Assembly (NCBI GenBank): GCA_027459525.1
Contig: DAIDIC010000079.1
Span: 1 to 50,155, forward strand
DNA: 50,155 nucleotides
Direction of reading: 5' to 3'
Origin: JAJYBV01 sp021812265
GTDB taxonomy: Bacteria; Chloroflexota; Ktedonobacteria; Ktedonobacterales; JACDGC01
Shown: in pieces, positions 1-6,763 of the stretch
Layout: each line of letters begins with the position of its first letter
Numbering within the stretch: the stretch's first letter is position 1
The notes under the pieces: model-generated
Database searches by the model: none
The model's input: only the letters and a program-made list of their open reading frames with translations
Told to the model about the DNA's origin: nothing
Program-made: the position numbers and the translations under genes

Positions 1-174
1 ATCGAATATGGCTAACTTGCTGGCGCTGCTTTGTTTGTTTATGCGCGGATTGAGCAGTTCAATTGCCTTAAGCGTCGCCTCGCCTGCATCTGTCAGCGCT
101 GCGTTGAGAAACGCCAATAAAATATCCGTATTATGCGCGGCAAAAACTCCATAATGCTGCCTCAGCGGTCTTTT
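1..174 (-). pseudogene. Rpn-type PD-(D/E)XK nuclease/transposase remnant (partial)
   Basis: The open frame on the minus strand runs off the left edge. It contains NTDILLAFLNAAL followed about 25 residues later by KLAIFD. This matches the N-terminal part of the Rpn/PDDEXK_2 family, in which a KDILxxFLNAxL helix precedes a D-x-K nuclease motif. The frame opens straight after a TAA at 175-177 and has no ATG, GTG or TTG, so the first 15 or so residues usual in the family (the NPKSDxxFK part) are missing. The fragment therefore looks truncated at its 5' end. The catalytic region would lie outside the window. Family assignment rests on a short stretch and is moderate. Confidence 0.45.
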
Positions 175-659
175 TTAGTAGTATATCGCATGATGCGCAT
201 TCTTTATTAACCGTCCCAAAAAACGTACCCAAATAGGACACCGTAATGTCATTCTTCAGTGTTCTCTTCTTGGTTCTTTGAGTCAGCAAGAAATGCAAGC
301 ATTTCTCGACTTACTTACTCTCCACAAGCGTGAATTCCCGTTGGACTAGCGGTACTGATATGAAGTATATCACCTCATAGAGAGGAGAATACATAGCAGA
401 ACTCTGGAAGATGTGAACAGAAAAGTCTCTATTTGGGTAAAAAATAAGAAACTGATTTTGACCCCACAAAATTAATCTTATGTTTACAGATAAGAATGCA
501 ATAAAAACCGGTGGATCTGCTATGCTAAAATTAATAGTAGCCGGTCTTAGTGAGACCAGCTACTAGGTTGCATTATTTTTACCGGATCCGATTGTATGCT
601 GACAGATCCGGCAAAATAAAACATATTTTACAAGACATGAAAGGGCGCAATAATTCATA
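175..659. other. Gene-poor spacer with possible protein remnant and two hairpins
   Basis: No complete gene is visible. An open plus-strand frame at 194-349 ends in LGSLSQQEMQAFLDLL and a short tail. It has no start and resembles the last helix of a MarR-type regulator only weakly, so it is treated as a remnant. Two inverted repeats precede the peroxiredoxin gene: 535-565 (13-bp arms with one mismatch, 5-nt loop) and 582-611 (7-bp arms CCGGATC/GATCCGG). They could be a terminator pair or a leader structure for the downstream operon. No convincing promoter was identified. Confidence 0.4.
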
Positions 660-1154
660 ATGAGTACGCCAGAAAGCAGCGCAACAGAAACAGCAACAAT
701 TAAAGCAGGTATACAGGCTCCTGATTTCACTTTAGCCGATCTTCAGGGCAATCAAATAACACTCAGTTCATTTCAAGGCAAAAAAAATGTGGTTTTAGCG
801 TTTTTTCCGTTCGCCTTCAGCTCTGCGTGCAGCGCGCAAATGCCCTCATATGAAGCAGAATTGGAGCGTTTCCGCTCGTATGACACCGAAATCATTGGAA
901 TTAGCATGGACGCCAAGCATTCATTAACCGCATGGGCAAAACAACTTGGGCTGACGTTTCCTTTATTATCTGATTTTTATCCGCAAGGGAAAGTAACCGA
1001 TTTATATGGCGCACGCCATGCAGCCGGAATGCCGGAACGAGCGCTGTTTGTTATCGATAAATCGGGGAAAGTAGTGTGGGCGCATGTGCATCGTCCGATT
1101 GGCGAAGCGCCGGATAATGAGGAACTTTTCGCGAAATTGCGCAGTTTAGTGTAA
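660..1154 (+). CDS. One-Cys peroxiredoxin (AhpC/TSA, AhpE-like)
   Basis: The 164-residue protein has a thioredoxin fold and reduces hydroperoxides in the cytoplasm. Residues 17-25 (GIQAPDFTL) are the usual Prx entry strand. The active-site loop is P50-F-A-F-S54-S-A-C57, matching the family P-x3-(T/S)-x2-C motif, with C57 as the peroxidatic cysteine. C57 is the only cysteine in the protein, so there is no resolving cysteine and an external thiol must recycle the sulfenate. The FFPFAFSSAC context resembles AhpE-type enzymes. A conserved arginine follows in MPERALFVID. The ATG has an AAGG element about 14 nt upstream. The next gene starts 17 nt after the stop, implying one transcript, and its product carries a CxxC motif that could act as redox partner (inference). 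Confidence 0.9.
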   Translation: MSTPESSATETATIKAGIQAPDFTLADLQGNQITLSSFQGKKNVVLAFFPFAFSSACSAQMPSYEAELERFRSYDTEIIGISMDAKHSLTAWAKQLGLTFPLLSDFYPQGKVTDLYGARHAAGMPERALFVIDKSGKVVWAHVHRPIGEAPDNEELFAKLRSLV

Positions 1155-1170
1155 AAGGAATTAATATACT

Positions 1171-1899
1171 ATGGCAGTAATGTCGCGGCGTTGTATTCCA
1201 TATACACCCCGTTTGCTCAAGGCAAGTGAAGCAAAATTTGCCTTAGTGACAACAGCCGGGGTGCATGTACAATCTCAGGAACCGTTTGATACCGAAGGCG
1301 ATAATTCATGGCGCGAGTTTTCCGATGATGTGCGCGGATCAGATTTAAAAGTGACACATGATCACTATAATCATAAACACGCAGACTCCGATATTGAATG
1401 TGTCTTCCCAATAGATACGCTGCGCGCGTTGGCGTCGGAAGGGATCATTGGCGGAGTAGCGCATAAACATCTGGGATTCATGGGATTCTCGCAAAAACTG
1501 CGTGACTTATATGAACGCGCAGCGCCGGAAATGGCTGCGGTTATTGATAGATCGAACGCTGATGGTGTTATATTAACAGCCGGCTGTCCGCTTTGTCATA
1601 GAACCGTGGTGTCAATTCAGCGAGAAATTGAAATGAAGGGGATACCCACTGTTTTAATAACACTGGTACCCGAAGGCTCAAAGCAAATGGGACCACCCAG
1701 AGCGCTGCACCCCAAGGGTTTTCTGCTGGGCGATTGCCTCGGCGGCGCAGGCCAAACTCTTGTGCATCGGCAAGTTTTGCTCGACGCCATACGCCGCTGG
1801 GAATCTCGCGAAGAACCAGGAACTATTTGGGAACGCGATTATCCCGATTATGTGCGCGATCCCGCAATTCCAAATAACGGTGAGATTTTATACGATTAA
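1171..1899 (+). CDS. PrdB-like (glycine/betaine/D-proline reductase selenoprotein B family) protein, Cys form
   Basis: The 242-residue protein follows the PrdB/GrdB pattern throughout: LVTTAGVHV (25-33), a V-T-H-D-H-Y segment (61-66), FPIDTLRAL (79-87) and LTAGCPLCHRT (135-145). In D-proline reductase the last motif carries selenocysteine followed by two residues and Cys. Here the selenocysteine position is Cys, giving C139-P-L-C142. No PrdA partner or selenocysteine machinery is seen nearby, so proline reductase activity is unlikely and a thiol-disulfide or reductive role is inferred. AAAGGA lies 10 nt before the ATG. It is cotranscribed with the one-Cys peroxiredoxin just upstream and ends before a strong terminator. 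Family membership is confident; function is not. Confidence 0.75.
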   Translation: MAVMSRRCIPYTPRLLKASEAKFALVTTAGVHVQSQEPFDTEGDNSWREFSDDVRGSDLKVTHDHYNHKHADSDIECVFPIDTLRALASEGIIGGVAHKHLGFMGFSQKLRDLYERAAPEMAAVIDRSNADGVILTAGCPLCHRTVVSIQREIEMKGIPTVLITLVPEGSKQMGPPRALHPKGFLLGDCLGGAGQTLVHRQVLLDAIRRWESREEPGTIWERDYPDYVRDPAIPNNGEILYD

Positions 1900-1972
1900 T
1901 ATATCTCACATTCCGTAAGGTCAATAACCAGGATTCTCCAGCCGCTCGCGGCAAATAATCCTGCTAAAGATT

Positions 1973-1999
1973 CAGAGGTGAGGCTAAGCCTCACCTCTG
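1973..1999 (+). terminator. Rho-independent terminator after the peroxiredoxin/PrdB-like operon
   Basis: A perfect 12-bp stem (CAGAGGTGAGGC) with a TAA loop is followed by TTAGTTTTG. It sits 74 nt after the stop of the PrdB-like gene and faces the convergent penicillin-binding protein gene. Confidence 0.8.
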
Positions 2000-2055
2000 T
2001 TAGTTTTGAAGCTATTCCCCACCTGTAAAATTATTTTCTTCTTGCAAAAGTCCTA

Positions 2056-2105
2056 GCGCCGCGCAGAAGCCAAGCAGCTATAAATACTACCAGTTTGTGC
2101 GGCGC
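2056..2105 (-). terminator. Possible terminator after the first PBP gene
   Basis: Arms GCGCCGC (2056-2062) and GCGGCGC (2099-2105) pair across a 36-nt loop. On the minus strand the structure is followed by TAGGACTTTTG. The long loop makes this weaker than the other terminators in the window. Confidence 0.35.
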
Positions 2106-2114
2106 CATCGAACA

Positions 2115-3755
2115 TTAGCTGAGCGGATAGCCTACCAACGGAAGCGCCTGTTCATATATTGATTGAGCTATTTGCACCAAACAAGCGCCTTCTCCACCAT
2201 TAATTTTATTGACCACAATGGAAAGCCGCGGCGCATTGCCGGTGGGATTAGAAGTGTCATCGGGCGCACTTGAAATAAACCATTCTTGGGAAAAGTTAGA
2301 GGTAGATACTTGCCCTGTGCCGGTTTTACTCCCCATCAGCACGGGAGAATTTTTATATGTAGGAAACGCGCCCGGCCCGCCGCCAATGGTGCCATACAGC
2401 ACATCGGCGCGCATAGCGTATAACACATTTTGTGCGGCCTGCGGCGAATATTGTCCCAGCAATTGCGGCGCATTAGAAGTTATGGAAGTAGCAGCGGTTC
2501 CATATGGAATTTCCTTCAATAAAACATGTGGAGCATAAATATTACCCATTGCCGCAACCGAACTGTCGATAACCGACATTACCAACGGTGTAACTTGCAG
2601 TGACGCCTGCCCATACCCTGCATTTGCCAGCGCAACCGCATCAAAATTATCCCCAGATTGATAAATCCAGCTGTTTGCGATAGGCACATCAAATGGAAGC
2701 GTGGCAATATTGCTTCCATAGCTTAAGCCAAACCGGCTTGCGTAACTCAGCCATGTTTGCACACCCAGTGTACTGGCTACCCGAGCAAATATGACGTTAT
2801 CGCTGTATGAATAGGCGTGGCTTAAATCCACGGGATAGGTAACATTTGAGGGAAGATTGCTGGTGTTGATGGTAAAGCCGTCAACTGTAAAACTGTTAGC
2901 TTGATTTTGATCGAATGAAGATATATTGTTAAACTGGCCGCTGTCATATGCGGCAATCAGCGTATAAGTCTTAAATATAGACCCGGGAATAATGGAATCG
3001 GCCGCAGGTTGATCGATAAGTGGTTTATTGGGATTTTGCAGCAACGAGTTAAAATATTCCTGCCCAACCGTATAGGATATACCTTGCGGATCTGTTTTTC
3101 CATCGGGCGCAGGAGTATGATCAATTAACGTGTTGGGATTATAATCCGGATAACTGACATACGCCAGCATTTCTCCGGTTTTAGGATCCTCAACTAAAAT
3201 ACTGCCTTCGCCGCTGCTGCTATAAACACTCGGATAACACAGATGCGATAAAATAAACGGATCGTTACCGGCGTATGCGGCATAAGCAATTTGCTGGATT
3301 TTATCATTAATCGTTAAATAAATATCATTGCCGTGCTGTGTAACATGCTCAATTTTTGCAATAGTATTGCGTATGCCTTGTTTTATGCTAACATTTGCCG
3401 GCTGCGACTGCCCGCTTAATATATCATTATACGTTAATTCAAGGCCGGTTATGCCAAATCCGGTAGGATCATAATAGCCGATAAGCGGCGCTAATGTCGG
3501 ATCGGTATATATGCGTTTCCAGCCGCAGGGCGCGTTGTTGTCGGGAACCGAATAAGCAAGCTTAACGCCGTTGCGATCGTAAATTGTTCCTCGCTGCGGA
3601 ATATTGCCTTGTACGCAGGTTCTGGGATTATAGGAAAGATCGGTAAGATATTTCGCCTGCGCAACTTGCCAATAAACAAGCGCGCCGGTAATAATAAGAA
3701 AAAGCGCCAGAAAGATATTGAATAATGAGCGGATTTGTTTTTTTATTTGATTCAT
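2115..3755 (-). CDS. Class B penicillin-binding protein (transpeptidase), copy 1
   Basis: The 546-residue protein begins with a cytoplasmic tail and a single membrane anchor (about residues 11-30). A PBP-dimer type segment follows with IPQRGTIYDRNG (52-63), then a periplasmic-type transpeptidase domain. All three penicilloyl-transferase motifs are present: S259-I-F-K262, S318-D-N320 and K477-T-G479. The enzyme should cross-link peptidoglycan during elongation or division, like FtsI, PBP2 or PbpA. The ATG at 3755 is preferred because GGGAAAGG precedes it; the open frame extends 30 codons further upstream without support. It lies 179 nt downstream of a closely similar paralogue with a terminator between them. 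No FtsW/RodA partner gene is adjacent. Confidence 0.88.
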   Translation of the reverse strand: MNQIKKQIRSLFNIFLALFLIITGALVYWQVAQAKYLTDLSYNPRTCVQGNIPQRGTIYDRNGVKLAYSVPDNNAPCGWKRIYTDPTLAPLIGYYDPTGFGITGLELTYNDILSGQSQPANVSIKQGIRNTIAKIEHVTQHGNDIYLTINDKIQQIAYAAYAGNDPFILSHLCYPSVYSSSGEGSILVEDPKTGEMLAYVSYPDYNPNTLIDHTPAPDGKTDPQGISYTVGQEYFNSLLQNPNKPLIDQPAADSIIPGSIFKTYTLIAAYDSGQFNNISSFDQNQANSFTVDGFTINTSNLPSNVTYPVDLSHAYSYSDNVIFARVASTLGVQTWLSYASRFGLSYGSNIATLPFDVPIANSWIYQSGDNFDAVALANAGYGQASLQVTPLVMSVIDSSVAAMGNIYAPHVLLKEIPYGTAATSITSNAPQLLGQYSPQAAQNVLYAMRADVLYGTIGGGPGAFPTYKNSPVLMGSKTGTGQVSTSNFSQEWFISSAPDDTSNPTGNAPRLSIVVNKINGGEGACLVQIAQSIYEQALPLVGYPLS

Positions 3756-3891
3756 AAGAAACCGTTTCCTTTCCCAGATACGTACATCATAGGGAGTTGT
3801 TCGCACATTCCTCTGCTCGCCGCGTTTCAGATTATACCAGCGCAAATACGAGCAGATCCAAAACGAAGCTATCGCGCTGATATATAATTGT

Positions 3892-3924
3892 ATCTTTGCC
3901 GCTGTTTTTTACACCGGCAAAGAT
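3892..3924 (-). terminator. Terminator between the two PBP genes
   Basis: A perfect 10-bp stem (ATCTTTGCCG/CGGCAAAGAT) encloses a 13-nt loop 10 nt after the stop codon of the upstream PBP gene. On the minus strand it is followed by the AT-rich ACAATTATATAT. Readthrough to the second PBP gene is possible because the T-run is imperfect. Confidence 0.55.
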
Positions 3925-3934
3925 TATTGACATC

Positions 3935-5578
3935 TTACGGCAGTTGATATCCTTCCAAAGGTAACGCAAACTGATATATTTCCTGCGCGATGGGAATAAC
4001 ACATTCGCCGAAACCACCGTTGATTTTATTAATAATGACAGACAATTTGGGCGGGTTTACAGTTGGGTTTGCCACATCATCCGGCGCCAATGTCAGGAAC
4101 CACTCTTGCGAAAAATTAGAATTCGCCACCTGTGCTGTGCCGGTTTTGCTGCCCATTAAAACCGGAGAGTTATAATACGTCAGAAAATATCCGCCACGCT
4201 CCGCCACAGTGCCATATTGCAGATCTGCCCGCATGGCAGCCTGAATGGCGTATGCCGTTTGCGCCGAATATTGGCCAAGCAGCAGCGGTTTTTTTGCCGC
4301 AATTGCAGAAGCCGGCTGCCCGTAGGGCACATCTTTCAGCAACAGATGCGGATCGTATATTTTGCCATCTGCCGCCACTGAACTATCGATCACCGACATT
4401 GTCAGCGGAGTCATCTGGTCATATCCCTGCCCATAGCCGGCGGCTGCCAGCGCATTGATAGAAAAATCTGCTCCTTGCTGATACATCCAACTGTTTTGCA
4501 GCGGAACTTCAAACGGCATTTGCGCAATATTTTGGCCATAACTAATTCCAAACATATTGGCGTAACTCAACCATTTTTGCGCGCCAAGCCCAACCGTCAT
4601 CCGCGCAAATATTACGTTATCGCTATAAGCAAAAGCGTGGGTAATATCAACGGGATAAGTTGCGCTGCTTGGTAAATGATTGCTGTTAATAATTTGCCCA
4701 TTAACCGTAAATTCCTGCGCGTCATTCTTGGCGAATGCGGTTTGTGCGGTATATTGGCCGCTTTCCAGCGCCGCAATCATCGTATACATTTTAAATGAAG
4801 AGCCAGGGATAACGATATCCATCGCCGGCTGATCGATTAACGGTTTATTGGGATCTTGCAGCAGTGTATTAAAATATTCCTGCCCTACAGTTAACGGGTT
4901 GCCTTGGCTATCAGTTTGCCCATCAGTAGCAGATGCATGATCAATCAAAATATTTGGATCATACGTGGGGTAACTCACCCACGCCAGTATTTCCCCGCTG
5001 TGCGGATCTTCAACAATAATACTGCCTTCCCCGCTGCTGGTATATTGATACTGCAATGGACACAATGTGCTGGTGATAAATGTGTCGTTGCCGGCGTATG
5101 ACTGATAAGCCTCGCGTTGAATACGATCGTCAATTGTCAGATAAATGTCATTGCCATGCTGAACGCTATGCTCTGTTTGCGCGATAAGGTTGCTCAAACC
5201 TTGTTTGATAGTAGTGTTTTGAGTCGCCGGCGGTCCGCTCAGCGTTGCGTTAAATGTAGATTCCAAGCCGGTTATACCAAACCCAGTTGGGTCATAAAAC
5301 CCGATAAGCGGCGCCAAAGATGGATCAGTATATACACGCTTCCAGCCGCAGGGCGCATTAGGGTCTGGTATCGAATAGGCCAGTTTTACCCCATTTCGAT
5401 CATAAATTGTTCCTCGCTGCGGGGTGTTGTTATAAGCGCAGGAACGCGGGTTATACACTAAAGATGTAAGATAATCTGCTTTGGCGACCTGCCAATAAAT
5501 TAATGTGGCGCTGATAACCAAAAATATAGCCAGAAAAGTATTAAAAATGCGCCGCATCGGTTTTAAAACAGTGTCCAT
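3935..5578 (-). CDS. Class B penicillin-binding protein (transpeptidase), copy 2
   Basis: The 547-residue paralogue matches the downstream PBP almost end to end, sharing TPQRGTIYDRNGVKLAYS, TDPSLAPLIGFYDPTGFGIT and the layout of all catalytic motifs: IPGSSFK, YSDNVIF and GSKTGTAQV. A single membrane anchor (about residues 11-29) would place the transpeptidase domain outside the membrane. An upstream in-frame GTG at 5593 exists, but the ATG at 5578 has a GGGG element 8 nt before it and gives nearly the same length as the paralogue, so it is chosen. The pair arose by tandem duplication. Whether the two differ in substrate, localisation or beta-lactam sensitivity cannot be read from the sequence. 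Confidence 0.88.
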   Translation of the reverse strand: MDTVLKPMRRIFNTFLAIFLVISATLIYWQVAKADYLTSLVYNPRSCAYNNTPQRGTIYDRNGVKLAYSIPDPNAPCGWKRVYTDPSLAPLIGFYDPTGFGITGLESTFNATLSGPPATQNTTIKQGLSNLIAQTEHSVQHGNDIYLTIDDRIQREAYQSYAGNDTFITSTLCPLQYQYTSSGEGSIIVEDPHSGEILAWVSYPTYDPNILIDHASATDGQTDSQGNPLTVGQEYFNTLLQDPNKPLIDQPAMDIVIPGSSFKMYTMIAALESGQYTAQTAFAKNDAQEFTVNGQIINSNHLPSSATYPVDITHAFAYSDNVIFARMTVGLGAQKWLSYANMFGISYGQNIAQMPFEVPLQNSWMYQQGADFSINALAAAGYGQGYDQMTPLTMSVIDSSVAADGKIYDPHLLLKDVPYGQPASAIAAKKPLLLGQYSAQTAYAIQAAMRADLQYGTVAERGGYFLTYYNSPVLMGSKTGTAQVANSNFSQEWFLTLAPDDVANPTVNPPKLSVIINKINGGFGECVIPIAQEIYQFALPLEGYQLP

Positions 5579-5998
5579 GAATATCCCCGTCACGCTTTCA
5601 TTTTATAAAATCTTTCGGCTTACCTGCAGGCTTCCTTGGAAATTTGCAAACTCTGTTCAACCGCCGACACGAAACTTACTTGGCAGTCGGCTGAGTATTC
5701 TTGAACAAGGCTTCTGCCATTGGCCAATTTCTCTCTATACGTCAGCGCTCATTTGCCACTATTTGCAGTGTAGCACCCAAACAATTATGTGTCAAAGAGC
5801 AGGCCGTGAATGTGATGAAGTTCACTTTCATACAGAAATTTACTTGGTAATGCCGTCATTACATGGCTCTATTACTATTACAGCAGTTTCCAGTACAGGA
5901 ACATTGGTGAGCTTCCAATCCGGTGATAAGACAATGGGACACTTTAATTATGCTACACAAGCGTTTGTCCCATAATCATCTCCGGTAGCTCAAGTTAC
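5579..5998. other. Spacer upstream of the PBP genes with a possible protein remnant
   Basis: No supported gene is seen. A plus-strand frame ending with a TAA at 5973-5975 has a beta-rich tail (GSITITAVSSTGTLVSFQ) that looks protein-like. Its upstream part is antisense to the PBP gene, and no start or ribosome site fits. It may be the decayed end of a secreted protein. The promoter for the PBP genes must lie here but was not identified. Confidence 0.3.
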
Positions 5999-6036
5999 GA
6001 GATTTCGATTGCTTATCTGAAAACAATCGAAATCTC
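5999..6036. terminator. Perfect 13-bp inverted repeat
   Basis: GAGATTTCGATTG (5999-6011) and CAATCGAAATCTC (6024-6036) form a perfect stem with a 12-nt loop. On the plus strand it is followed by ATTTGGTTATTTCATTT, so it could terminate a lost plus-strand gene. There is no nearby plus-strand stop other than the remnant at 5975. Confidence 0.45.
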
Positions 6037-6067
6037 ATTTGGTTATTTCATTTCAGCACTATGATAG

Positions 6068-6177
6068 GGACCTGAGCGTAAGCAAAGAATAAAGCAGAGG
6101 CGCAGGAGGCAGCGGGCCTCCTGACGGGGCTTGGAGTGTCCCCAAACTCCCCTCAATCCTTTTTCATGTTCAGGTCT
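6068..6177. repeat. Inverted-repeat-bounded element next to dispersed repeat copy 1
   Basis: GACCTGA and TCAGGTC bound a segment of about 110 bp. Its interior (CCTCCTGACGGGGCTTGG and GTGTCCCCAAACTCCCC) has the same style as the dispersed repeat: a G-rich block, then GTGTCCCC, then a C-rich block. It is probably a related but distinct family member and directly precedes a full copy of the main repeat. Confidence 0.4.
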
Positions 6178-6203
6178 ATAAATACACACACACATATATA
6201 TAT

Positions 6204-6336
6204 GACTTTCGCTTAAAAAGAAGCACATGGGTTCTCGTATCTGAAACAAAAGGAGGTCTGAGGATACCCCAGAACCCCGTACAAGAGGCGCCTGCCCCTT
6301 GTACATCCCCAATCTCTGCTGAAGCGAAGGTCCTGA
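6204..6336 (+). repeat. Dispersed ~135-bp hairpin element, copy 1
   Basis: The copy runs from GACTTTCGCTT to GAAGCGAAGGTCCTGA, which are imperfect inverted ends. The interior carries GGAGGTCTGAGG/CCCCAGA and GTACAAG..CTTGTAC stems like the other copies at 11512-11650 (opposite strand), 36296-36431 and 47954-48091. No open reading frame is conserved between copies. It behaves as a small non-autonomous mobile or structured intergenic element. Confidence 0.7.
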
Positions 6337-6427
6337 TGTATTGAGATTATGGCATATTCAAAAAGGGTATCATGAACGAGCGTTTGCTACAGTCCATGAA
6401 AAACTTTTTCAGAAAAGGAGGCAAACC

Positions 6428-6586
6428 ATGATGGGCATGCGCCATACGAAGCAACATTTTCCCGTTTCCGTGCTGTTCTTTAGTCTTGTATCAATCATGA
6501 TACTTGCTACATTCTTCAATAGTTACTATAACCAATACGGCAACAGGCATAGCACTAGCAACAGATACTTCCGGATGCAGGCATAG
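6428..6586 (+). CDS. Small membrane protein (52 aa)
   Basis: The frame is supported by a strong Shine-Dalgarno sequence, AAAAGGAGG, about 7 nt before the ATG. The product has a basic N-terminus (MRHTKQH), one hydrophobic segment (about residues 11-30, FPVSVLFFSLVSIMILATFF) and a polar Tyr/Asn/Arg-rich tail, so a single-pass membrane microprotein is predicted. It overlaps no other gene. An inverted repeat (GCATAGGCGT at 6581-6590, ACGCCTATGC at 6627-6636) covers its stop codon and may end the transcript. I do not recognise the family. An upstream in-frame ATG at 6341 is not favoured because it lacks a ribosome site. Confidence 0.5.
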   Translation: MMGMRHTKQHFPVSVLFFSLVSIMILATFFNSYYNQYGNRHSTSNRYFRMQA

Positions 6587-6706
6587 GCGTTTCTTGACAA
6601 TGCAATGGCCAAAGTATTTCAGTGAGACGCCTATGCCACACCAACTAACATATATTTCCTTGTTGATACATCTATGTTTGCAGCTATGAGGTGAACACAC
6701 ATAATG

Positions 6707-6736
6707 TTGTACAATAGAAAATGTGTCTCATATTAA
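6707..6736 (+). promoter_or_regulatory. Candidate promoter for the dinG-type helicase gene
   Basis: TTGTAC (6707-6712) and TATTAA (6731-6736) are separated by 18 nt, close to the sigma-70 consensus, and lie 28 nt upstream of the GTG start codon. Confidence 0.4.
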
Positions 6737-6763
6737 ATACTATCCGCGCAGGGAGATATTCGA

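Noticed and set aside
5505..5975. Plus-strand open frame (156 codons) upstream of the PBP genes
   Set aside because: The first part is antisense to a PBP gene and no start or ribosome site fits; only the last ~40 codons look protein-like, noted as a possible remnant.
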